64,000 nt of DNA from Acidovorax sp. GBBC 1281 (GTDB taxonomy: Bacteria > Pseudomonadota > Gammaproteobacteria > Burkholderiales > Burkholderiaceae_C): the NCBI RefSeq assembly GCF_028473645.1, contig NZ_CP097269.1:5541501-5605500 (forward strand), in the 5' to 3' direction. A model generated the notes under the pieces. It did no database searches. It worked only from the letters and a program-made list of their open reading frames with translations, and was not told the DNA's origin. A program made the translations under genes and the position numbers. Of the stretch, positions 46,772 through 54,726 are shown piece by piece. Each line of letters starts with the position of its first letter. Position 1 is the stretch's first letter.

Positions 46772-47123
46772 AGGGGGTTCCTTGGAGCAAAAGAGAGGGC
46801 ACCCGCAACGGGCAGCCCCTGGGGCGCAGGGTGCGCGGGCCGGGCCGTCGATGGGCCCTTGCACAAAATTCTAGGAACCGGCCCCGGCGCCGCATGCGCC
46901 CGTTTCGCGCATCGATATCCGGAAAACGCGTCAGCGCGCCTGCGGCGCGAGAGGCGCAGCCGCCGCTAGCACAGTCGGCAAATCCTTGGGGTCGCCAGTG
47001 CACTGCAGCCTTCGGGAAATGGCGGTAAGTTCGTGTCCCTGGCTTGGAACGGGCCCGGCCCCGTGCCACCCCGGAGCCCAGGCCCCGTTTTTCCCCTGTC
47101 CCTCCAAAGAAAGCACCCTTGTC
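46772..47123. promoter_or_regulatory. Divergent 352-base intergenic region (tauA / Old Yellow Enzyme)
   Basis: No gene or recognisable operator is visible. It contains GC-rich partial stem-loops around 46930-46975. It must hold the promoters of both divergent units. Confidence 0.4.
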
Positions 47124-48241
47124 ATGACGACTCTCTTCGATCCGGTCCAGGCCGGCGATCTGCACCTGGCCAACCGCATTGCCATGGCGCCGCTCACGCG
47201 CAACCGCTCGCCCGAGGCCATCCCGAAGGACATCACGGCCACCTACTACGCCCAGCGCGCCACCGCCGGCCTGCTCATCACCGAAGCCACCGCCATCAGC
47301 CACCAGGGCCAGGGCTATGCCGACGTGCCGGGCCTGTACGGCACCGAGCCGATGGCTGGAAGCGCGTGACCGAGGCCGTGCACGCACGCGGCGGCAAGAT
47401 CGTGACCCAGCTGTGGCACGTGGGCCGCATCTCGCACAACGACCTGCAGCCGGACGGCGGCAAGCCCGTGGCCCCATCGGCCATCACCGCCAAGTCCAAG
47501 ACCTACCTGGTGGACCGCGCGACTGGCAAGGGCCAGTTCGTGCCCACGTCCGAGCCCCGTGCGCTCGATGCGGGCGAGTTGCCCGGCATCGTGCACGACT
47601 ACGCCGCCGCCGCGCGCAACGCGGTCGAGACGGCGGGCTTCGACGGCGTGGAGATCCACGGGGCCAACGGCTACCTGCTGGACCAGTTCCTCAAGACCGG
47701 CGCCAACCAGCGCACGGACGACTACGGCGGCAGCATCGAAAACCGTGCCCGCCTGCTGCTGGAGGCCACGCGCGCCGCGGTCGATGCCATCGGCGGCGGC
47801 AAGGTGGGCATCCGCCTGTCGCCCGTGACGCCGGCCAACGACATCGCCGATGCCGACCCGCAGCCCCTGTTCGACTACGTGATCCGCCAGCTCGCACCGC
47901 TGGGCCTGGCCTACATCCACGTGATCGAAGGCGCCACCGGCGGGCCGCGCGAAGTGGAAGGCCGCCCCTTCGACTACGCCGCGCTCAAGGCCGCCTACCG
48001 CGCGGCCGGCAAGGGCGCGTGGATGGTGAACAACGCCTACGACGGCGCCCTCGCCACCCAGGCGGTGGCCAGCGGTGATGCCGACATCGTCGCCTTCGGC
48101 AAGCCCTTCATCTCCAACCCGGACCTGGTCGAGCGCCTGCGCCAGAACGCACCGCTCAACGCGTGGGACCAAAGCACGTTCTACGGCGGCGGCGAGAAGG
48201 GCTACACCGACTACCCCACGCTGGCGGAAAAGGCCGCCTGA
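47124..48241 (+). pseudogene. nemA: Old Yellow Enzyme / N-ethylmaleimide reductase with a frameshift
   Basis: First frame (47124-47369): MTTLFDPVQAGDLHLANRIAMAPLTRNR... up to PGLYGTEPMAGSA and stop. Second frame continues DGWKRVTEAVHARGGKI to 48241 with VEIHGANGYLLDQF, YGGSIENRARL and FYGGGEKGYTDYP. The family reads GTE-A-DGWKRV at this place, so one base is missing at about 47346-47349 (GAGCC where GAGGCC is expected). Restored length would be about 372 residues. Whether the loss is real or a sequencing error cannot be told. Confidence 0.88.
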
Positions 48242-48274
48242 CGCGCGCTGCAGCGTAAAGTGCCCGCTGGCACG

Positions 48275-48311
48275 GCCCGCCACGGCCCCGAAGGCCCGGC
48301 GGGCTTTTTTT
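48275..48311 (+). terminator. Intrinsic terminator after the Old Yellow Enzyme gene
   Basis: GCCCGCC ... GGCGGGC 7-bp stem with an inner GGCC/GGCC pairing in the loop, followed by a run of seven T (48305-48311). It lies 34 bases after the stop codon. Confidence 0.85.
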
Positions 48312-48343
48312 CGTCCCCCCCCTTTTTTCACGGCACCTTTCCC

Positions 48344-48649
48344 ATGGTCACCTGCTACCTGCGCTACGTCATCGACCCCCACCAGCTCGCCGAATTCGAG
48401 CACTACGGCAAGCTCTGGATCCCGCTGGTGGAAAAATTCGGCGGCCAGCACCACGGCTATTTCCTGCCGTCCGAAGGCGCGAACAACATCGCGCTGGCGC
48501 TGTTCACCTTTCCCTCGCTGGCGGCGTACGAGACCTACCGCGCGCAGTCGATGCAGGACCCGGAATGCCTCGCCGCCTTCCGCTACGCGCAGGAAACGCG
48601 CTGCATCCTGAGCTACGAGCGCAGCTTCTTCCGGCCCGTCTTCGAATGA
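48344..48649 (+). CDS. NIPSNAP family protein
   Basis: 101 residues: MVTCYLRYVIDPHQLAEFEHYG, IPLVEKFGGQHHGYFLPSEG and ALFTFPSLAAYETYRAQS are typical of NIPSNAP ferredoxin-like dimers. Function unknown. ATG at 48344 was preferred over an upstream extension inside the terminator. Starts 33 bases after the T tract. Confidence 0.85.
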   Translation: MVTCYLRYVIDPHQLAEFEHYGKLWIPLVEKFGGQHHGYFLPSEGANNIALALFTFPSLAAYETYRAQSMQDPECLAAFRYAQETRCILSYERSFFRPVFE

Positions 48650-48690
48650 TGGGTGCGAAGCTTGATATTTAGTTACGTCATCTTGCAATT

Positions 48691-48720
48691 TTGAAGACTG
48701 CGTGCATCCAAACCTATTTA
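48691..48720 (+). promoter_or_regulatory. Candidate sigma-70 promoter of the low-GC islet
   Basis: TTGAAG (48691-48696), an 18-base spacer and TATTTA (48715-48720) in an AT-rich stretch just ahead of the small gene at 48771. A TTGACA at 48734 is too close to the ribosome binding site AAGGAAGG to serve as -35. Confidence 0.3.
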
Positions 48721-48770
48721 TATTTCGTTCCGCTTGACAGAATTCAAACGCATTCAAAGGAAGGTTTTCC

Positions 48771-49137
48771 ATGTCCAACGCCGTTCCCAAGGGCGACGCT
48801 GCTGAAAAATCGCAGGATGAACTCAGGGCGATGATCGAATCGTTCTTCCGGTTCGCTAATGTCCAATTGAACTGGGACGGCACCGTCAACGACGGCGTGG
48901 CCCTGGTTTTCCACCAGATGCTGTTGGCAACCGCCAAATGTTCCAACGCGATGTCTTTCGTTCCCCGCCCCGCAGGAGGGGCTATGGCTTGCCACCCAAT
49001 TGGCAGCCATGGGCTACCGGAACATCGAGAACAAATTCAACTTGGCTTGTGCCAGAAAAGCCATTGGCAATTTCCGCTCCCCTTTTGAAATGGCATCCAC
49101 GGGCATCGCGGCCCTGATGTTCATGCCATGCGCCTGA
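48771..49137 (+). pseudogene. Small unrecognised protein gene with a frameshift
   Basis: Starts MSNAVPKGDAAEKSQDELR after a good AAGGAAGG site. The first frame reads to NAMSFVPRP and then gives an unlikely tail; one base fewer in the CCCC run at about 48968-48971 continues as QEGLWLATQLAAMGYRNIEN and ends FMPCA at 49137, about 122 residues. The product is small, mostly helical and without a signal peptide. I do not recognise it. The restored end overlaps the next gene by 10 bases, which supports the restored frame as real and the pair as an operon. Confidence 0.5.
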
Positions 49138-49736
49138 AGCCGCTTCTTTTCTGCGCACTGCTGCATGCATCGCTGGCCGGCCCCGCCTTCGCCAGCGAGA
49201 AGGGCATGCTGGAAGACCGCGATTGGCCACCCTACCAGCGTTGCTCCGGATGCGTGGCCTTGCAGTACGGGTGGCTGGAACTGAAAGTTCCCCAGCATCT
49301 GGTGGGCAAGTTCTTCGTACCGCCGGCGGGCGACCCTTTCATCGCTTTCGCGCCCACTGAAAATGGCTTGCTTGACGGCCCCCTAATTCAACTGAAGGAG
49401 TTCACCAAGCTGCAAGAGCTTTACCAGAAGCTCGGCGTGCTCGAAAAGCATGGCATCCAGACACCGCTGGCGTTCTACGAATTGCTGGGGCAGGCCAATT
49501 TGGGCGATCCCGTGATCGACCGGGCCCGCAAGGTCGAGGGCGTTGCGAATTCGGTGCGCTACGAGAAATTTTCCAAGGGCCCTTTCACCGCCATCCGCAT
49601 CCAGGACATAGAGCCCGATTTGGACCGGCTGTACCTCTTCACCCCCGATCCTGAACACTACTACATGGTGTCGGGGCGCCTGTCGCCCGCGCTGTTCAGG
49701 CAACTGATGTCGCATCTGAAATTGGTCAAGTTCTGA
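49128..49736 (+). CDS. Exported protein of unknown function
   Basis: 202 residues with a clear Sec signal (KPLLFCALLHASLAGPAFAS). The mature part has a C-x2-C pair (YQRCSGCVAL), a FVPPAGDPFIAF segment and FTPDPEHYYMVSGRLSPALF near the end. No family recognised. A periplasmic protein encoded with a small cytoplasmic-looking neighbour in a lower-GC islet is the sort of arrangement seen for effector/immunity pairs, but nothing here proves it. Confidence 0.6.
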   Translation: MRLKPLLFCALLHASLAGPAFASEKGMLEDRDWPPYQRCSGCVALQYGWLELKVPQHLVGKFFVPPAGDPFIAFAPTENGLLDGPLIQLKEFTKLQELYQKLGVLEKHGIQTPLAFYELLGQANLGDPVIDRARKVEGVANSVRYEKFSKGPFTAIRIQDIEPDLDRLYLFTPDPEHYYMVSGRLSPALFRQLMSHLKLVKF

Positions 49737-49779
49737 CCCGCAGCCGTGCATGCTGCGCATCCCGACGCGGGCACTGCAC

Positions 49780-51216
49780 TCACCCAGCGAACACCAGTCG
49801 CACGCAAAGGCCTTCGCCCTGCGGCCCAGGCTCAAGCGCCAGGCGCACGCCCAGCAGTTCGGCGTAGCGCGCCACGATGGCGAGCCCCAGGCCCGCGCCC
49901 TGCCCCAGGCGCTCGCCCTCGCGGTCCTGGGCCCAGCGCTGCAGCAGGTCCGTGCGCTGCGCGGCCGACAGGCCCGGGCCGTTGTCGACCACGGCCAGCA
50001 CGGTGGCTTCGCGGCCATCGACCGTGGCCTCGCGCGAGATTTCCACGGTCACGCGGGGCCGCGTGCCGGCCCCCGGGCGGCCGTAGCGCAGGGCGTTGTC
50101 GATCAGGTTGCCCAGCACCCCTTCGATGAGCAGCGGCTGGCCCTGCACGACCACGGGCTGGTCCAGGCCGGTGGCGCCCAGGTCCACGCCCGTCGCATCG
50201 GCGCGGGGCAGAAAGCGCAGCACGGCGTCGCGCGCCAGCTCGTCCAGGGCCACGGGCTGGCGGGGCATGGCGCCGCGGGCCTCGTCAGCCAGGGCCAGCG
50301 CGAGCAGCTGGTCCACCAGGTGGCTGGCGCGGGCCTCGCTGTCGGCAATGCCGGCCAGCTGCTCGCGCCACACGGCGGGGTCCCTGTGGGCCAGGCCATA
50401 GCCCGCCAGCGCGCGGATGCCCGCCAGCGGGGTGCGCAGTTCATGCGCCACGTTGCCGGCGAACTCGCGCTGCGCGCGCACCCCCTGGGCCACGCGCGCG
50501 AGCAGGTCGTTCACCGCGGCGCCCAGGTGCTGCACGTCGCGGGTGGAGGCCTCCACGGGCACGGGCGCCAGGTCGCGCGCGTCGCGGCGGTCCAGCGCCT
50601 GCTGGAACGCGGCCAGGGGCTGCAGGTCGCGCTGGATGGCGCGGCGCAGCCACACGGCCAGCGCCACCAGCAGCAGCAGTTGCGACACGCCCGAGTACAG
50701 CAGCACGCTGCGCAGCATGGCGCTGCGGCTGTGCACGGTCTGCGCGGTGACGACCTTGAACGGCAGGGGCTCGCGCACATCGAGCCGCACCGCGCGCAGC
50801 GCCCGGCCATGGAACTGGATGTCGGAGAACCGGTAGGCCTCGTCGCCGCGCGGCGGCGGCACCGGCATGCCGCCGGCATTGCCCGCCAGCATGGAGCCAT
50901 CGGGCCGCAGCACCGCGAAGTACACCGTCTCCACCTGGTCGAACAGCACGGCCTTGACCTCGCGCGAGGTGAGCGCGAAATCGAGCGCGTCCCCCTTGGC
51001 GCGCACGTTGGCGGCCACCGCGTAGGCATCGTCGAGCAGTGAGCGGTCGAACGCGCGCTGGGTGAAGGCATTGGCCAGCAGCACCGAGCCGGCCGTGCCC
51101 ACCAGCCACGTCAGGCCCAGCGGCACCAGCACGTGGCGCAGCAGCCGCGCCTGCAGCGAGCGGGGCTCGCGCTGCGCAGGCGCCGGCGGGGGCGAGGGGA
51201 GATGGGTGGCGGTCAT
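49780..51216 (-). CDS. Sensor histidine kinase of a CzcS/QseC-like two-component system
   Basis: 478 residues. Two membrane segments (about residues 25-45 and 165-185) flank a periplasmic sensor domain; HAMP-like linker follows; H-box REFAGNVAHELRTPLAG with the phosphorylated His; N-box GVLGNLIDNALRYG; G-box VVDNGPGLS and GAGLGLAIVARY. The ATG at 51216 overlaps the regulator stop by four bases. The pair is divergent from the metal efflux operon and probably controls it. Confidence 0.92.
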   Translation of the reverse strand: MTATHLPSPPPAPAQREPRSLQARLLRHVLVPLGLTWLVGTAGSVLLANAFTQRAFDRSLLDDAYAVAANVRAKGDALDFALTSREVKAVLFDQVETVYFAVLRPDGSMLAGNAGGMPVPPPRGDEAYRFSDIQFHGRALRAVRLDVREPLPFKVVTAQTVHSRSAMLRSVLLYSGVSQLLLLVALAVWLRRAIQRDLQPLAAFQQALDRRDARDLAPVPVEASTRDVQHLGAAVNDLLARVAQGVRAQREFAGNVAHELRTPLAGIRALAGYGLAHRDPAVWREQLAGIADSEARASHLVDQLLALALADEARGAMPRQPVALDELARDAVLRFLPRADATGVDLGATGLDQPVVVQGQPLLIEGVLGNLIDNALRYGRPGAGTRPRVTVEISREATVDGREATVLAVVDNGPGLSAAQRTDLLQRWAQDREGERLGQGAGLGLAIVARYAELLGVRLALEPGPQGEGLCVRLVFAG

Positions 51217-51932
51217 GGCGTGCCGGGCCCGCCCGCCTCGGGCTCCACCATGTAGCCCAGGCCGCGCAGCGTGCGGATGCCCGCGCCGCTGCCCTGCAGC
51301 TTCTTGCGCAGGCGGGAGATGAAGGCCTCCAGCGCGTTGTCGCCCAGGGCCTCGTCGAAGTCGGAGAGCTTGTCCGACAGGGTGCGCTTGCTCACCACGC
51401 GCCCGGGCGGCGTCATCAGCTCCCACAGCACCTCGAATTCGCGCGCGGGCAGTTCGGCCGGCGCGCCGTGCAGGGTGAAGCGGCGCGCCCGGCGGTCCAG
51501 CACCAGGGCGCCGACGGCGGCACGGTCGTCCGCGCCCAGCGTGCGCCGGGCCAGGGCACGCAGGCGGGCCTCCACCTCGGCCAGATCGAAGGGCTTGCCC
51601 AGGTAGTCGTCGGCGCCGGCGTCCAGGCCGGCGATGCGCTCCTCGGTGCGGTCGCGCGCGGTGAGCACCAGCACCGGCGTGCGGTCGCCGCGGGCCCGCG
51701 CCGCGCGCAGCACGGTGAGGCCGCTGGCCGTTGCGCTGGTGAGGGCGCCGCCTGGCGGGCCGCCCTGCGGCAGGTTCAGGTCCAACAGCACGGCATCGAA
51801 GGGCTGCACGCTCCAGAAGTGGTGCGCCTCGGCCACGCTGGCGGCGGCATCCACGCGGTGGCCCGCATCGGTCAGGCTGCGCAGCATCACGCCGCGCAGC
51901 ACGTCATCGTCTTCCACGACCAGGATTCGCAT
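51213..51932 (-). CDS. OmpR/PhoB family response regulator
   Basis: 239 residues. Receiver with VEDDDVLRGVM, phospho-acceptor in AVLLDLNLPQ and VLTARDRTEERIAGLDAGADDYLGKPF; DNA-binding winged helix with REFEVLWELM, SRLRKKLQ and IRTLRGLGYMV. The loop after the phospho-aspartate carries about 12 extra residues (GGPPGGALTSATA) not usual in the family. Long frame to 52484 is not coding beyond this ATG. Confidence 0.93.
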   Translation of the reverse strand: MRILVVEDDDVLRGVMLRSLTDAGHRVDAAASVAEAHHFWSVQPFDAVLLDLNLPQGGPPGGALTSATASGLTVLRAARARGDRTPVLVLTARDRTEERIAGLDAGADDYLGKPFDLAEVEARLRALARRTLGADDRAAVGALVLDRRARRFTLHGAPAELPAREFEVLWELMTPPGRVVSKRTLSDKLSDFDEALGDNALEAFISRLRKKLQGSGAGIRTLRGLGYMVEPEAGGPGTP

Positions 51933-52044
51933 GGGTTGGGGCTGGGTTGTTGGGCGGCTGTGCGGTGCGCCGGGGCGAGGGGTACGCAGTTTCCGCAGTC
52001 CCGAGGTCAGGTAGCGGTCAGGCACGCCCGCCGATAAACGCGGC

Positions 52045-53403
52045 ATGAGCATACGACACCCCTGCATCCTTCTTTGCGCCCTGGCCTGCGCACTGCCGGG
52101 CTGGAGCCAGACCCGCGCCTCCGACAGCCCCGCAGCGCCGATCGCCACGGCCCCTGCCGCTGCCCCCCTGGCGCCGCAGTGGACGCTGGCGCAGGCCCTG
52201 GCCGCCGCCCGCGACAACAGCGACGTGATCCAGTCCCGCCAGGCCCTGGCCGCGGCGCGCGCCGACGTGCTGAGCGCCGACCATGCCCCCTTGCCGGTGT
52301 TCAGCTCCAAGGCCACCTCCATGGACCTGCAGCACGGCCTGGGGCCCGGCAACGTGCTCACGCGCAAGCGCATCGACAAGTCGGTGGGCATCGACTGGAC
52401 CTGGGAGCGCGGCAACAAGCGCGAGCTGCGCACACAGGCCGCCCAGCGCGCCGCCGATGCAGCCCAGGCGGATGTGGAAGACACGCAGACCCAGCAGCTG
52501 CAGGCCGCGCTGGCCGCCTACTACGACCTGCTGGCCGCGCAGGAGCGCGTGCGCGAAACCGCCGAGATCGAACGCAGCGTGGCCGAGCTGGCCCGCCTGG
52601 CCGACCGCCGTGTGAAGGCAGGCGACCTGTCCGCGCAGGACGCGTCGCGCACCCGCATCGAGGCCGAGCGCGCCCGCGCCGACACGCAGGCCGCCACCCA
52701 ACTGCAGGAGCAGGCCGCGCTGGCACTGGCGCAGGTCACGGCCAGCAGCCTGGCGGTGCAGGCTGGGGGCACCGACTGGCCGGCCCTGCCCGCAGCCGCC
52801 GCCTCGGGCGCGGCCCCCGGCAGCGGCCCGCTGGACGGCGGCGGCGATCTGGGCGCCTGGGCCGAAGCCCGGGCCGACGTGCGCGCCGCCATCGCCCGCG
52901 TGCAATCCGCCCAGGCGGCGCTGGACAACGCCAGCGCCCTGCGCAAGTCCGACTGGACGGTGGGTGCCTCGGTGGACCACTACCCCGGCACCTCCAACCG
53001 CCTGCTGGAAGTGCGCGTGCAGATCCCGCTGCAGTGGGGCTACCAGTTCCAGGGCGAGATCGGCCGCGCCCAGGCCGAGCTGACCCGCGCGCAGGACGCG
53101 CTGGACAACACGCGCCGCCTGGCCTTGCTGGACCTGCAGCACCTGCAGCAGGCCGCGCTGAGCGCCGCGCGCCGCGCCGCCAGCTACGACGAAGGCGTGC
53201 TGCCGCGCGCCCGCCAGGTGGCGCAGAGCGCCGAGCTGGCCTACCGCAAGGGCGCCATGCCGCTGACCGACCTGCTGGACGCCCAGCGCACCCTGCGCGC
53301 CACGGCACTGGAGGCGCTCTCGGCCCGTGCCGACTATGCCAAGGCCCAGGGCGCCTGGCTGCTGCGCACGCAGCCGCAAGCCCTGCTGGGCAGCCTGCCC
53401 TGA
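52045..53403 (+). CDS. TolC/CzcC family outer-membrane efflux protein
   Basis: 452 residues with a signal peptide (ILLCALACALPGWSQ). Helical repeats of the outer-membrane efflux protein family: LAQALAAARDNSDVIQSR and TRKRIDKSVGIDWTWERGNKR in the first half, PLTDLLDAQRTLRATALEAL in the second. First gene of a CBA-type operon. It exports the metal across the outer membrane. Confidence 0.92.
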   Translation: MSIRHPCILLCALACALPGWSQTRASDSPAAPIATAPAAAPLAPQWTLAQALAAARDNSDVIQSRQALAAARADVLSADHAPLPVFSSKATSMDLQHGLGPGNVLTRKRIDKSVGIDWTWERGNKRELRTQAAQRAADAAQADVEDTQTQQLQAALAAYYDLLAAQERVRETAEIERSVAELARLADRRVKAGDLSAQDASRTRIEAERARADTQAATQLQEQAALALAQVTASSLAVQAGGTDWPALPAAAASGAAPGSGPLDGGGDLGAWAEARADVRAAIARVQSAQAALDNASALRKSDWTVGASVDHYPGTSNRLLEVRVQIPLQWGYQFQGEIGRAQAELTRAQDALDNTRRLALLDLQHLQQAALSAARRAASYDEGVLPRARQVAQSAELAYRKGAMPLTDLLDAQRTLRATALEALSARADYAKAQGAWLLRTQPQALLGSLP

Positions 53404-53481
53404 ACGACCCCGCCCCACGTCCAGCCACGCCAATCCATGCCCCGCCGTTCCCCTTCCACCTCTCGTATCGCGAAGTCCACC

Positions 53482-54726
53482 ATGGTGCACCCTGCCCTCT
53501 CCCTCCCGCGCCTGACCACCTGCGGCCTGCTCGTCCTCGCCCTCGGCGGCGGCGCGCTTCTGCAAGGCTGCAGCAAGGCCGCCGAACCCGCCACGGCGCC
53601 GGAAGCCGCACCCCCCATCGCCCAGTCGGGGCAGCTGCGCTTTCCGCCCGGCCACCCGCAGCTGGCGCTGCTGACCGTGGCCCCCGCGCGCGCCAGCAAG
53701 GACATCGCCGTGGACCTGCCCGCACGCCTGGTGTGGAACGAGGAACGCACCCAGCGCGTGTACCCGGCATTCGCCGGCCGCGTCACGGCCATCCGCGCCG
53801 ACCTGGGCCAGTCGGTCAAGGCGGGCGCGCCACTGGCGCTGCTGGCCTCGCCCGACTTCGGCCAGGCCCAGGCGGACACGGCCAAGGCCCGCGCCGACCA
53901 GTCGTTCGCCCAGCAGGGCCTGCGCCGCCAGCGTGAACTGTTCGAAGCCGGCATCGTGGCCCGCAAGGACCTGGAGCAGGCCGAAGCCGACGCCGCCCGC
54001 GCCCAGGCCGAGGTGGCCCGCGCCGCCGCGCGCACCAGCCTCTACGGCGGCGGCAATGCCGTGAACCAGCAGCTGGCACTCACGGCCGGCATGGCAGGCG
54101 TGGTGGTGGAGCGCAACCTCAACCCCGGCCAGGAGGTGCGGCCCGACCAGTCCGGACCGGGCAACCCGGCGCTGTTCGTGGTGACCGACCCCGCCTCGCT
54201 GTGGGTGCAGATCGACGCGCGCGAGGGCGACCTGGCCTCGCTGCGCCCCGGCGACAGCTTCACGCTGCAGGTGCCAGCCTACCCCGAGGCCACCTTCACC
54301 GGCCGCGTGACCGCCGCGGCCGACGCGATCGACCCCGGCACGCGCACGCTCAAGGTGCGCGGCGTGGTGCCCAATGCCGACCGGCGCCTGAAGGCCGAGA
54401 TGCTGGCCACCGTGCACGTGCAGGAAAGCCGCGAGGGCGGGGTCGTCATCCCCGCCGCCGCCGTGACCCTGAACGGCACGCAGCACACCGTGTACGTGCA
54501 GCGCGAGCCCGGCGTGTTCGAGCCGCGCAAGGTGGTGCTGGGCTACGAGGGCCCGCGCGAGGTGGTCGTCTCCCGCGGGCTGGAGGCCGGCGAGAAGGTC
54601 GTCGCCGAGAACGTGCTGCTGCTGGCCCGCCAGTTCCAGGCGGCCGAGGAAGATGCGCCCGCACCGGCGCCCGGCGCGCCCGCCAGCCCGGCGGGCGGCA
54701 AGGCGGAAGGGACGGCCAAGCCATGA
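53482..54726 (+). CDS. RND periplasmic adaptor (CzcB-like) lipoprotein
   Basis: 414 residues from ATG 53482 (an ATG at 53437 gives 15 more). Lipobox ALLQGC, then a membrane-fusion-protein fold with VYPAFAGRVTAIRADLGQ (lipoyl half), a coiled-coil hairpin around residues 155-215 (FAQQGLRRQRELFEAG), and the other half AGVVVERNLNPGQEV. The end is Pro/Ala-rich. Links the inner-membrane pump to the outer-membrane channel. Confidence 0.92.
   Translation: MVHPALSLPRLTTCGLLVLALGGGALLQGCSKAAEPATAPEAAPPIAQSGQLRFPPGHPQLALLTVAPARASKDIAVDLPARLVWNEERTQRVYPAFAGRVTAIRADLGQSVKAGAPLALLASPDFGQAQADTAKARADQSFAQQGLRRQRELFEAGIVARKDLEQAEADAARAQAEVARAAARTSLYGGGNAVNQQLALTAGMAGVVVERNLNPGQEVRPDQSGPGNPALFVVTDPASLWVQIDAREGDLASLRPGDSFTLQVPAYPEATFTGRVTAAADAIDPGTRTLKVRGVVPNADRRLKAEMLATVHVQESREGGVVIPAAAVTLNGTQHTVYVQREPGVFEPRKVVLGYEGPREVVVSRGLEAGEKVVAENVLLLARQFQAAEEDAPAPAPGAPASPAGGKAEGTAKP

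Noticed and set aside
48734..48739. TTGACA as a -35 box for the small gene at 48771
   Set aside because: The spacing places the -10 region on the ribosome binding site AAGGAAGG; the upstream TTGAAG/TATTTA pair fits better.
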